The position numbers were made by a program, and so were the translations under genes. Positions 17,366 to 25,995 of a DNA stretch of 64,000 bases are shown here, piece by piece. The notes beneath the pieces are model-generated. The model worked only from the letters and a program-made list of their open reading frames with translations, ran no database searches and had not been told where the DNA came from. The DNA lies in NCBI RefSeq assembly GCF_021653975.1, contig NZ_JAJKFK010000005.1:124001-188000 (forward strand), in the 5' to 3' direction. Every line of letters begins with the position of its first letter. The first letter of the stretch is position 1. This DNA comes from Amycolatopsis sp. GM8. GTDB taxonomy: Bacteria; Actinomycetota; Actinomycetes; Mycobacteriales; Pseudonocardiaceae.

Positions 17366-19655
17366 CCCGGCTCCCGAGGCTGTCAGCGGGCATCGGGTGG
17401 CCGGCCGGCACGACCTGGCTCACCAGCGCGGTCGCGCAGCCGGGGCAGAGCGCCTGCCGGAAGACGACGGTCTCGTCGACGTAGGTCGAGGAGTCCGGCC
17501 AGACGTGCGGTCCCGCGGCCGACGGACCGGCCTCAATGCGCGGCAGCGCGGCCAGATAGGGCTCACCCGCGGTGCCCAGCACCGTGCCACAGTGACGGCA
17601 CACGACCGTCTCGCCGTCGACCAGTGCCTGGTTCACGTCCAGGTTCTCCGCGCCCGCGACGTCCGCCCGTCGCGCGCCCGCGTCCGCGCGGATGCCGGCG
17701 GCGCTGCGGCGCGCGGCCCACAATTGTTCACGCAGCTGCTGAGTGGCTTCCACATCGACGGCACCGTCTGGGTCCAGGACGACGCCGTAGACGTCCCGGG
17801 CAGCTTGCCCGGAGACCTTCGCTTCGCGCACGTCCTCGGCCACCGCGGCCGGGTCACGGCGCAGTGGATCGCCGTAACCGCCACCGCTCTGCCAGTGGAC
17901 GTACACCGCGTCTTCGAGGCCGATCATGGTCTCGACCTCGCCACCCATGACGTCGCGACTGGCCGTGATGTCGTCGAGGCCGCGCGGAACCCGGCCGGCC
18001 GCGAACGCGCCGAGCACATCGCTGCCCCGCAGCACCATGTCGAGCTGCGTGTTGCCGGGGTACCCGCCGGCCAGCCCGGCGTTCTGCGTCGTCGCCTTGC
18101 CCGAGCCGGAGAAGACCCCGGCGAGCGGAGCCGGTGTGTCGTGCGGGATGAGACACACCGACCCGCTCACCCCACCGCGCTGGGCGCCGGGGCCGCCGGA
18201 GTCGGTCTCCTCGCGGCGCCACAGCAGCAGCACCGGCGAGGTGAACTCGGTCATCTCGGCATCGGGCGCACGCCCCATCGGGATGACGAACATGCCGCCG
18301 GTGTCGACGCCGTCGCGGTCGACGCCGGCGCCGTAGCCACCGGCCATCGTGTCCATCACCAGGGAGACGAACGGGTACTGGCGCTGGTCGATACCGGCGA
18401 GGGCGACCATGTCGAAGGTGCCACCGCACACCGACTGGACGGATTTGCGGGAGTGCGGCCGCGAATCGAGCATCTTGGCGAGGCACTCGTTGACCAGGTT
18501 GCCCGCCGCCCACGCCGGGCCGACCGGGCCCTTGCCGACCGCGGCCGGGAACGACGCGTTGATCATCGTGCCCTCGTCGGCGATGATGTCGAAGCAGCGC
18601 ATCAGACCGCCGCCAGCCCACGGGATGTCCCCGGCCAGCACCGGGAGCAGCGCGGACATGATCCCGGCGCGCACCCCGGAATAGGGACAGTTGATCATGC
18701 CGGTCTGTGGGGCGGTGCCACGGAAGTCGAACGTCAGCCGGTCACCGGTCTTGGTCATCGCGAGCACGATCTGGTACAGGCCGCGATCGTCCTGACCGGA
18801 GTGTTCCTGGTACCCGGTGGCGTGCCAGGTGCCGTCGGGCAGCTCCCGCAGTTTCGCGCGCAGCCGCTGTTCCGCGTCGTCCATGATCCGCTTCATGACG
18901 GCCTTGACGGTGTCGGGCCCGTAGGTCTCCAGCAGCCGCCGCAGCCGGGTCTGCGCGGTGTTGTTCGCGCCGACCTTCGCACGCAGATCGAGTGACAGCA
19001 ACATCGGCGTCCGGGACCGGCGGGTCCACATGTCCGCGACGTCCCGCTGCAACACGTTGTCGCGCACCACTTTGATGGGCGGGGTGGGCAGCGACTCCCA
19101 GAACACGTCCTGGGCGCGCGGGGTCCACGAACCGGGCGCGACACCACCGACGTCGAGCTGGTGAGCGACAGCCGAGGACCAGCCGAAGAGCTCGCCGTCG
19201 AAGAAGAACGGGGCGAACACGGTGGCGTCGTTCTGGTGCAGCCCGCCACCGACCCACGGATCGTTGCAGAGGAACATATCGCCCTCGTTGATGCCCGGGT
19301 TGTCCGCACGGTGGCGCAGGGTCCAGTAGACGGCCAGGTCCAGCGACGCGGACAGGAAGGTGTTGTACAGCCCGATCTGCACCTCCTGGCCGACTTCGTC
19401 GCAGAGGGCGAAGTCGAAGTCGTTGGCCTCGGTGACCACCACCGAACCGGACATCCGCTTGAGCGTCTCGCCCATCTCGTCGGTGATGGACCACAACCGG
19501 TGCCGGATCACCTCGTAGGTGAGCGGGTCCAGGTTGTCGATGGCGTCCTGGCCGACCGTGTGCAGCCGCAGGCTCGCCGGCACGCTCGCGCGGAGCTCGT
19601 CGACGTCGACCGGGCGGCTGTTGAAGACGTCGGCTCCGGGAATCGGGCTGCTCAT
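17355..19655 (-). CDS. hydantoinase B/ketone carboxylase subunit with fused C-terminal zinc-ribbon domain
   Basis: The 766-residue protein is a HyuB-family subunit (LTYEVIRHRLWSITDEMG at the N-terminus, FLCNDPWVGGGLHQNDATVF, then the GxGG-rich core GGYPGNTQ and HWQSGGGYGDP). Beyond the usual about 600 residues it carries a domain with two CxxC pairs (Cys686/689 and Cys737/740) resembling the small zinc-binding gamma subunit of acetone and acetophenone carboxylases. Those enzymes use ATP and bicarbonate, without biotin, to carboxylate a ketone. Fusion of this domain supports a ketone carboxylase over a simple hydantoinase or oxoprolinase. The start overlaps the HyuA stop as ATGA, so the two subunits are made together. 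Confidence 0.87.
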   Translation of the reverse strand: MSSPIPGADVFNSRPVDVDELRASVPASLRLHTVGQDAIDNLDPLTYEVIRHRLWSITDEMGETLKRMSGSVVVTEANDFDFALCDEVGQEVQIGLYNTFLSASLDLAVYWTLRHRADNPGINEGDMFLCNDPWVGGGLHQNDATVFAPFFFDGELFGWSSAVAHQLDVGGVAPGSWTPRAQDVFWESLPTPPIKVVRDNVLQRDVADMWTRRSRTPMLLSLDLRAKVGANNTAQTRLRRLLETYGPDTVKAVMKRIMDDAEQRLRAKLRELPDGTWHATGYQEHSGQDDRGLYQIVLAMTKTGDRLTFDFRGTAPQTGMINCPYSGVRAGIMSALLPVLAGDIPWAGGGLMRCFDIIADEGTMINASFPAAVGKGPVGPAWAAGNLVNECLAKMLDSRPHSRKSVQSVCGGTFDMVALAGIDQRQYPFVSLVMDTMAGGYGAGVDRDGVDTGGMFVIPMGRAPDAEMTEFTSPVLLLWRREETDSGGPGAQRGGVSGSVCLIPHDTPAPLAGVFSGSGKATTQNAGLAGGYPGNTQLDMVLRGSDVLGAFAAGRVPRGLDDITASRDVMGGEVETMIGLEDAVYVHWQSGGGYGDPLRRDPAAVAEDVREAKVSGQAARDVYGVVLDPDGAVDVEATQQLREQLWAARRSAAGIRADAGARRADVAGAENLDVNQALVDGETVVCRHCGTVLGTAGEPYLAALPRIEAGPSAAGPHVWPDSSTYVDETVVFRQALCPGCATALVSQVVPAGHPMPADSLGSRDAR

Positions 19656-21910
19656 GAGCGCTCCTCGGTGGTGTGGTGCAGAACGAGGTTGCCGAACCGG
19701 TCGATCTCCGCGGTGTCGTGACGGGAGATCGTGACCGTCGTCGTCGGTACTTCGACGATCGCCGGGCCGGTGATGCGGTGCCCTGGCGAAAGCCGGAGGT
19801 AGTCGTAGATAGGGGTCTCCTCGAACCCGCGCGCCGGGTCGAGCAGCACCGGCCGCCGGCCGGTGAGGGCGTCCTCGACACCTCGCCCGGACGCGGGATC
19901 GGCCTCGGGCAGGATCACCTGGGACGGGAGCACGCCGGTGGCGTGGACGCGGTAGGTGATGAACTGGAAACCGGCGTCCGCGTAGCCGGTCCCCGCGCCG
20001 AACGCACGGTGATAGCGGGCCTCGAAGTTCTTGAGCACATCCGCGAGGTCGGTTTCGCCGAGGGGCCCCGACGCCACGGGCGTGGGCAGTTCGGCCAGCT
20101 GCATGGTGTACCGGACGTCGACCTCGCGGCGCAGCACGATATCGACCAGCTCGACGCCCTGCTGCTCCAGTGCCGTACGGGCCTCGGCCTCGAGTTCCTC
20201 GAAGGTCTTCGTGACCTCGTCGGCGGGCACCGGGAACGTGGACGGCTTGGAGACTTCCTTGACCACGGCGACATTGCTGGCCGCGAGCCCGTAAGCGGAG
20301 AACGCCGCCGCCGACGGGCCGAGCGGCACGATGGTGGACTTCACGCCCAATTCGGCGCCATAGGCGAAACAGTGCACCGGACCGGCGCCGCCGAACGCGT
20401 ATGCGACGAAGTCACGCGGGTCCTCCCCCGATTCGACGACGACCTTGCGCACCAGGTCCGCGGTCTGCGCGTTCTGCACAGCGAAGATCGCGGCGGCGGC
20501 GTCCTCGATGCTGAGCCCGAGCGGAGTGGCGACGTGCTTGTCGATGGCCTCGCGTGCCCGTGACACGGACAGCTTGGTGCGGCCGCCGAGGAAGTTGTCC
20601 GGGTTGAGGATGCCCAGCACCAGATCGGCGTCGGTGACGGTGGGCTCCGTGCCGCCCTGGTCGTAGCAGGCGGGCCCCGGGACGGCCTGCGCGCTGCGCG
20701 GGCCGATCCGCAGGTTGCCGCCCGCGTCGACCCACGCGATGGCTCCGCCACCGCTGCCGATCGCCTGCACCTTGAGCATCGGGACGTCGATCACATGCTG
20801 GTTGATCACCGCGGTGGTGGTCTGCATCGGTTCGCCGTCGACGATGAGCCCGACCAGGAACGTGGTCCCGCCGACGTCGGTACAGATGACGTTGCGGTGT
20901 CCGAGCTGGCCCGCCAGCCGGGTCGCCCCGGTCACTCCGCCGGTGAGCACGGAGCCGACCGTGGTGATCGCGGTCTTGGGCGCCTCGTGCGCGGCGAGCG
21001 TGCCGCCGGTCCCCTGCATGATCAGCAGCGGGCCGCGCAACCCGTTGTCGCGCAACCGATCCGTCAGCGGCTCCAGGTACCGGGCGAGCGTCGGGCCGAC
21101 CTGGGTGCTCATGATCGTGGTCGCGTTGCGGGAGAACTCACGCATCCGCGGGGAGAGCTCGCTCGACAGCGTCACGTACATGTCGGGGGCCTGCTCGTGG
21201 ATGAGCTCCCGCAACCGGCGCTCGTGCGCGGGATTGCGGAACGACCACAGCAGCGACACCGCGATCGCGTCGACCTCCTCGTCGAGCAGCTCCCGGATCG
21301 CCTGGCGCGCCTGGTCTTCGTCGAGCGGGACCACGACGCTGCCCTTGTAGTCGACCCGCTCGATGACCTCCTTCGCCCGGCGCTTGGGCACCAGCGGCGC
21401 GGGTTTGCGGGTCGCGAGGATGTCCTGGATCTGCTCCGGGCTGTTGCCGGCGTAGCGGCCGACGACGTTCATGATGTAGATCGAGTCGCGGTGGCCGACG
21501 GTGGTCAGCCACCCGACCTTGCCGACATCCCCGATCACGAGCGCGTTGAGCGTCGAGGTCGTGCCGTGGGCGATGTAGGACGTGTCCGCGAGCAGCGGCC
21601 GCAGGCCGACACCGGCACGTTCGGCCAGTCCTTCGAGCACCTGCATCACCCCGTCCGCGTAGTTCGGGGGTGTCGAGGGAGTCTTCGTCGAGATCATCGT
21701 GCCGTCGTCACGGGACGCGACCGCGTCGGTGAACGTTCCGCCGACGTCGATGCCGATCACATAACGCTGTCCCGCCTCCCCGGAATTTTTGGTGTTGGTC
21801 ACCTTGGGGAAGGATGGTTCTGTTCGGTCACGTACTTGTGGCTGGCTTGCGTCACGTTCCCCTGAGGTCCGGCCGGGAGCGACTCGGCCTGATTCCACCT
21901 CTGGTGTCAT
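19652..21910 (-). CDS. hydantoinase A/ketone carboxylase ATP-binding subunit
   Basis: The 752-residue protein has the ASKHA-fold ATP-binding start GIDVGGTFTD at residues 53-62, after an unusual about 48-residue polar extension. A GTG at 21802 could be an alternative start, but the ATG at 21910 overlaps the upstream stop as ATGA. Later motifs are TDVGGTTFLVGLI, IGSGGGAIAWVD and AFGGAGPVHCFAYG, all typical of HyuA/acetone carboxylase beta-type subunits. In that family this subunit phosphorylates the substrate or bicarbonate with ATP. It is preceded by an enoyl-CoA hydratase and followed by HyuB and the aryl-acid ligase, the order expected for a ketone carboxylation/activation module. Confidence 0.88.
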   Translation of the reverse strand: MTPEVESGRVAPGRTSGERDASQPQVRDRTEPSFPKVTNTKNSGEAGQRYVIGIDVGGTFTDAVASRDDGTMISTKTPSTPPNYADGVMQVLEGLAERAGVGLRPLLADTSYIAHGTTSTLNALVIGDVGKVGWLTTVGHRDSIYIMNVVGRYAGNSPEQIQDILATRKPAPLVPKRRAKEVIERVDYKGSVVVPLDEDQARQAIRELLDEEVDAIAVSLLWSFRNPAHERRLRELIHEQAPDMYVTLSSELSPRMREFSRNATTIMSTQVGPTLARYLEPLTDRLRDNGLRGPLLIMQGTGGTLAAHEAPKTAITTVGSVLTGGVTGATRLAGQLGHRNVICTDVGGTTFLVGLIVDGEPMQTTTAVINQHVIDVPMLKVQAIGSGGGAIAWVDAGGNLRIGPRSAQAVPGPACYDQGGTEPTVTDADLVLGILNPDNFLGGRTKLSVSRAREAIDKHVATPLGLSIEDAAAAIFAVQNAQTADLVRKVVVESGEDPRDFVAYAFGGAGPVHCFAYGAELGVKSTIVPLGPSAAAFSAYGLAASNVAVVKEVSKPSTFPVPADEVTKTFEELEAEARTALEQQGVELVDIVLRREVDVRYTMQLAELPTPVASGPLGETDLADVLKNFEARYHRAFGAGTGYADAGFQFITYRVHATGVLPSQVILPEADPASGRGVEDALTGRRPVLLDPARGFEETPIYDYLRLSPGHRITGPAIVEVPTTTVTISRHDTAEIDRFGNLVLHHTTEERS

Positions 21911-22815
21911 GATTCCGCCTTTCCGTTGGAGTGCGAGGCGCGGGCAGTGCGCCGTTTCACCCGCATTTCGTCGTCGGGTTCGGTGGCAGGGAACGACTCC
22001 TGCAGTGCGGGCGGGATGCCCGCCGGGTCCAGGCAGATCCCGTACCGCTCGAGATTGTGGGTGTGCGCGAGCTGGTGCATCGCGAAGGCCGACCGGATGG
22101 CCGTCGGCTGGCCCTGCGCGTCAACGGCCTGGTTGACGGCTTCCTTGGTCAGCCGCAGCCCGAACATCGGCTTCGCCGCGATCCTGCGTGCCATCGCGAG
22201 CGTGAATCCGGTCAGCTCGCCGCGGGGCACGACATGGTTGACCATCCCGAAACCGCGTGCCTCCTCGGCGGTCCAGGAATCCGCGGTGAAAAGCAGTTCC
22301 TTCGCCTTACGGGGACCGAGTTCCCACGGATGCGCAAACCACTCGACGCCGCAGATACCCATCGACACCACCGGGTCGGCGAAGCTCGCGTCGTCCGCGG
22401 CGATGATCAGGTCGCACACCCAGGCGAGCATCAGCCCGCCGCCGAGGCACTTGCCCTGCACGGCGGCGATCGTCGGCTTCGGCAGGTCGCGCCAGCGCTG
22501 GCACATCCCCAGGTAGATCTCCTCCTCCCGGGCGACCCAGCCTTCCGCCCCGGGCTCACCGAACCCGCCCCACGTGCCGACCTGGCCGAACTCCTCGTGC
22601 CAGACCACGTCCCGCAGGTCGTGCCCGGCCGAGAAATGGGGGCCGTCGCCGGCCAGCACGATCACCTTCACCGCGTCGTCGCGTGCGGCACGGTCGAAGG
22701 CGTCGTTGAGCTCGTAGGTCATCCGGACGTCCTGCGCGTTGCGTTTGTCCGGGCGGCTCAAGGTGATCACGCAGATCCCCGGTTCGGGGATCTCGTAGCG
22801 AATGGATGACGTCAT
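21907..22815 (-). CDS. enoyl-CoA hydratase/isomerase family protein (second crotonase)
   Basis: The ATG at 22815 gives 302 residues. The crotonase motifs are clear: ITLSRPDKRNAQ, HFSAGHDLRDV for the first oxyanion hole, and GKCLGGGLMLAWVCDLIIAADDASFADPV for the second. It is longer than the first hydratase, with a Trp/Gly-rich insert after the first oxyanion loop (GQVGTWGGFGEPGAEGWV) and a basic C-terminal tail. The insert and the missing canonical Glu in the second loop suggest a specialised reaction such as hydrolysis or ring opening rather than simple hydration (inference). It overlaps HyuA by 4 bp. Confidence 0.88.
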   Translation of the reverse strand: MTSSIRYEIPEPGICVITLSRPDKRNAQDVRMTYELNDAFDRAARDDAVKVIVLAGDGPHFSAGHDLRDVVWHEEFGQVGTWGGFGEPGAEGWVAREEEIYLGMCQRWRDLPKPTIAAVQGKCLGGGLMLAWVCDLIIAADDASFADPVVSMGICGVEWFAHPWELGPRKAKELLFTADSWTAEEARGFGMVNHVVPRGELTGFTLAMARRIAAKPMFGLRLTKEAVNQAVDAQGQPTAIRSAFAMHQLAHTHNLERYGICLDPAGIPPALQESFPATEPDDEMRVKRRTARASHSNGKAES

Positions 22816-22847
22816 CGGCAACCTTTCGTGCTGATCGGCCTGATCGA

Positions 22848-24134
22848 TCAGCGGAATTCGAGATCGAGCAGATCGGCGAACTGCTCGCGGGCGGCGCGCC
22901 GCCGGGTGGGCAGGTGTTCGGTGGGTATCCCGTCCGCGGGCGGTGTGAACCCGCGCAGGATCAGCCGCGCGGCGCTCTGGCGGTGCACCTCGTCAGGCCC
23001 GTCGTAGATCCGGGCCGCCCGGGCACGGCGGTACATCGCTTCCAGCGGCAGGTCGGCCGAGAAACCGAGCGAGCCGTGGGCCTGCACCGCCCGGTCGATG
23101 ACGTCGTGCAGGACCTTCGCGCCGTAGAACTTGATCAGCGCGATGTCTTCGCGTGCCGCCTTCGACCCGACCGTGTCGATGCGCCAGGCCGCGTGCAGGG
23201 TCAGCAGGCGTGCGGCGGCGATTTCGGCGGCCGAGTCGGCGATCCAGTTCTGCACGGTCTGCTTCTCCGCGAGTGTGGAACCGTGCGAGTAGCGGTAGGT
23301 GGCGCGCTCACAGAGCATGTCCAGCGCCCGCTTTGCCTGTCCGATCCAGCGCATGCAGTGGTGCACGCGGGCGGGACCGAGGCGTTCCTGCATCATCGCG
23401 AAGCCCCGGCCCGGCTCGCCCAGCACGGCGCCGGCGGGCAGCGCGACCTCGGTGAACGTGATCTCGCAGTGGTTCTCGATCTGCGCCGGGCGTGGCTCCG
23501 GGTCCTCCATCGACGGGATGTCCCGGCGGATGTCCACCCCGGGGGTGTCCCGGTCGACGATCACCACCGTCGCCCGTTCCCGTGGTGGCGCGTCCGGATC
23601 GGACACCGCCAGCACGAGCAGGAAGTCGGCGAGCGACGCGTTCGTCGCGAACCACTTGTGTCCATTGAGGACCCAGCCGTCGCCGCGGCGCTCCAGCCGG
23701 CTGCTGAGCAGGGTCGGGTCGGCGCCCGCACCGGGTTCGGTCATCGCGACCGAGGAACGGACCGTGCCTTCCAGCAGCGGGGCGAAATACCGCACGCGCT
23801 GCGCGGGAGTGGCGTGGGCCGCGAGCAGTTCGAGATTGCCGGAATCCGGCGGCGCCGTGCCGAACAGCGTGGGCCCGACGCGGGACCGTCCGACGATCTC
23901 GTTCATCAGGGCCAGCCGCAGCTGGCCGCGGCCCGTCCCGCCGTGCTCGGGGCCGAGATGGGCGGCCCACAAGCCGCGCGCCTTGACCTCGTCGATCAAC
24001 GGTGCGGCGGCTCGGTCGAACTCGGGGACGGGGAGGTCGAGAGCCTCCAGCGGGACGGCCTTGGTGTCGATGAACTCCCGGATCCAGGCCAGCTCGGCCT
24101 CCGTCTCGCGGTCGGTGCTGAAGTCCCAGCTCAT
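22848..24134 (-). CDS. acyl-CoA dehydrogenase (ACAD10/11-like C-terminus)
   Basis: The ATG at 24134 gives 428 residues and overlaps the upstream CoA-transferase subunit stop as ATGA; the longer open frame to 24770 is a shadow. It has the ACAD flavin and substrate region AMTEPGAGADPTLLSSRL with GWVLNGHKWFATNA, and the C-terminal YDGPDEVHRQSAARLIL, a form common in ACAD10/ACAD11-type enzymes. It removes two hydrogens from an acyl-CoA, with ETF as probable acceptor. With the APH-like kinase in the same operon it could take part in the phosphorylation-elimination route for 4-hydroxyacyl-CoAs (inference). Confidence 0.9.
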   Translation of the reverse strand: MSWDFSTDRETEAELAWIREFIDTKAVPLEALDLPVPEFDRAAAPLIDEVKARGLWAAHLGPEHGGTGRGQLRLALMNEIVGRSRVGPTLFGTAPPDSGNLELLAAHATPAQRVRYFAPLLEGTVRSSVAMTEPGAGADPTLLSSRLERRGDGWVLNGHKWFATNASLADFLLVLAVSDPDAPPRERATVVIVDRDTPGVDIRRDIPSMEDPEPRPAQIENHCEITFTEVALPAGAVLGEPGRGFAMMQERLGPARVHHCMRWIGQAKRALDMLCERATYRYSHGSTLAEKQTVQNWIADSAAEIAAARLLTLHAAWRIDTVGSKAAREDIALIKFYGAKVLHDVIDRAVQAHGSLGFSADLPLEAMYRRARAARIYDGPDEVHRQSAARLILRGFTPPADGIPTEHLPTRRRAAREQFADLLDLEFR

Positions 24135-24976
24135 CGCGCACCTCCGGCCGGTGTGGTCCACAGCGACCGTTCCCGCTCGGCCAGTTCGGCGATCAGCCCG
24201 GGCGGTGGTTTCGGGCTGTCGAGCCTGCGCACGCCGAGCGGGTCGAGGCGCTCGCGGATCCAGTACAGCTCTTCTTCCGACGGCGGCGGCGTGACGGGAA
24301 TGGTGCCCTGCGGCGGAAGCAGTTCGAAACCGGTCGCCTTGGCGACGTCGTCGAAGCTCACTCCCGGGTGCAGTGAGCGCACCCGCATCCCGGCGCCGTC
24401 GCGGTCGAAATCGAAGACGCCCAAGTCCGTCACCAGCATTCGCGGCACCCCCATGGTGAGACCGAGCCGGTCGCGGTCGGGCCCGAAGCCGAGACCACAG
24501 CGGAAGTCGACCTGTTCGACCAGCGCGCGCGGGTTGTGTTTGCGCACGTGGAAGGTCATCTCGGACAGCCGGACCATGTCGTCGGGAATGCCGCGCGAAC
24601 CGATCATCGCGACCTTCGGATGCTGCCAGTCGCCGAGCACGGAGATGTTGCAGGACCCCGTGCGGTCGACCTGCACCGGTCCCATGCAGATCGCGTACTT
24701 GCCCGCGGAGATCAGGTCGAACGCCTCGATCCAGTCCGACCCGCGCACCGCGCCGGTCGACGAGATCCACTCGTCGTTGAGTCCTTTCGCGGTGGGCGCG
24801 CAGTCGTATCCGGCCATGCTGCCACCGGCCATCAGCACGATTTCGGGCGCATACAAGGCTTTCGCGAGCCGCGCGGCGATATCGGCCGACACCGTGGCGG
24901 CGGCGGCGATGACCTCGCCGCGGTAGATCTGCGCCAGCACGCTGATCACTTGCTCTTCGACGGTGAACCCGGTCAT
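24131..24976 (-). CDS. CoA-transferase family I, beta subunit (IpdB-like)
   Basis: The ATG at 24976 gives 281 residues (MTGFTVEEQVISVLAQ). It has the beta-subunit pattern GGSMAGYDCAPTAKGLNDEW, SAGKYAICMGPVQVDRTGSCNISVLGDW and IGSRGIPDDMVRL. The relatives I recognise are IpdB and acetate/3-oxoacid CoA-transferase beta subunits; in the IpdAB case the enzyme acts as a ring-opening hydrolase rather than a transferase. Both ends overlap neighbours by 4 bp, so it is translated together with the alpha subunit and the acyl-CoA dehydrogenase. Confidence 0.88.
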   Translation of the reverse strand: MTGFTVEEQVISVLAQIYRGEVIAAAATVSADIAARLAKALYAPEIVLMAGGSMAGYDCAPTAKGLNDEWISSTGAVRGSDWIEAFDLISAGKYAICMGPVQVDRTGSCNISVLGDWQHPKVAMIGSRGIPDDMVRLSEMTFHVRKHNPRALVEQVDFRCGLGFGPDRDRLGLTMGVPRMLVTDLGVFDFDRDGAGMRVRSLHPGVSFDDVAKATGFELLPPQGTIPVTPPPSEEELYWIRERLDPLGVRRLDSPKPPPGLIAELAERERSLWTTPAGGAR

Positions 24977-25782
24977 CGCGTCACTCCCTGGGCGAGGGCG
25001 CCGGCATGATCGCGCAGCCACTCGCGGTCACGGCAGTGGCTGACGTAGTCGGCGGCGGCGGCGTAATCCAGTGGCCAGTCCGGAAAAGACGCGGTGAAGC
25101 CACAGCCGCGGGGAACCTCGGCGACACCGCTGACCCACAGGCGGGAAATGGTCGTCTCGTGTTCGCTGACGGATCCGCCGATCCGGTCGACGATTCGGTC
25201 GGCGGTGACGAACACCGTGGACGCGGCGCGGGCCAGTTGCGGGTCGAGAAAGCCGTCACCGGTGATCCGGACGTTGCCTTCGCGGTCGGCTTCGTTGGCG
25301 TGCAGGAAAAGCACGTCCGGCCGGATCGCCGGGACGGCGGTCAGTTCTTCGCCGGTGAGCGGGCAGTTGAAGCGCCGGAACGGGGTTCCCGGCACGTCCA
25401 TCAGGTCCGCGCCGGGACCGCTCACCGTCGGCATGAACGGAACCCGCCGGGTCGCGGCTTCCACACCGGCGATGAACATCGCCTCGGTCCATTCGACGAC
25501 GGGCAGCCCCTCGGATTCCCGGGCCCGGCGGAAGTTCGGCGACAAGCCGAGGGCGTCGAGACCGATGTAGGCGAACTGCAACTGCTCGACGACACCCGCG
25601 CCCAGCATCAGATCCACATCGGGGCCGCCGAGGAAGACCGCCAGCCGTACCGGCGTCTCCCGCAGCGCGAGCGCGGCGACGGCCGCCATCGGCTTGCGCA
25701 CCATCCCCCCGCCGCCGAAGGAGACCAGCGAGCGCGGCTCGACGGCCGATGCCATCTCGCCGAGCGGGACAACCTTGTCCAT
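24973..25782 (-). CDS. CoA-transferase family I, alpha subunit (IpdA-like)
   Basis: The ATG at 25782 (269 residues) has a GGAGG site 5 bp upstream; the TTG before it is unlikely. The alpha-subunit features are LVSFGGGGMVRKPMA, LRETPVRLAVFLGG and FLHANEADREGNVRI, the last holding a Glu at the position of the family's catalytic or ring-opening residue. It is the first gene of the minus-strand island, directly behind the palindromic operator region. Whether it transfers CoA or opens a ring as IpdAB does cannot be told from sequence. Confidence 0.88.
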   Translation of the reverse strand: MDKVVPLGEMASAVEPRSLVSFGGGGMVRKPMAAVAALALRETPVRLAVFLGGPDVDLMLGAGVVEQLQFAYIGLDALGLSPNFRRARESEGLPVVEWTEAMFIAGVEAATRRVPFMPTVSGPGADLMDVPGTPFRRFNCPLTGEELTAVPAIRPDVLFLHANEADREGNVRITGDGFLDPQLARAASTVFVTADRIVDRIGGSVSEHETTISRLWVSGVAEVPRGCGFTASFPDWPLDYAAAADYVSHCRDREWLRDHAGALAQGVTR

Positions 25783-25790
25783 CAAGCCTC

Positions 25791-25830
25791 CGACTCGTGA
25801 GTCGTTTAATCAACTTATGAGTCGGGACTC
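25791..25830. promoter_or_regulatory. paired palindromic operator candidates in the divergent promoter region
   Basis: CGACTCGTGAGTCG at 25791-25804 and GAGTCGGGACTC at 25819-25830 are two inverted repeats with GAGTC/GACTC arms, 14 bp apart, just upstream of the CoA-transferase genes and facing the P450 gene. The first matches 11 of 14 positions with CGACTCTGCAGTCG upstream of the TetR gene. They are probably TetR operators controlling both directions. Confidence 0.6.
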
Positions 25831-25937
25831 TACGTAGCACGCGTTCCGGCGTCAAGAAAAGGTCGAGTACCGGGCCCTGAACCCGACAATCCGTCGCGCT
25901 CAACCAAATAGACCTCCAGATAAACGAGGTAATTGGG

Positions 25938-25943
25938 TATACT
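25938..25943 (+). promoter_or_regulatory. possible -10 box of the P450-SDR operon
   Basis: TATACT lies 52 bp before the P450 start in an AT-richer stretch. No good TTGACA-like box sits 17 bp upstream, so this is a weak prediction. Confidence 0.3.
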
Positions 25944-25995
25944 CATCCAGCGGTCTACGGCATCGGTAACAGCTCGACGAAGAGAGGTTTCGATC

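Noticed and set aside
22848..24770. 640-residue acyl-CoA dehydrogenase reading
   Set aside because: The first 212 residues are a shadow of the CoA-transferase subunit; ATG 24134 overlaps that gene's stop.
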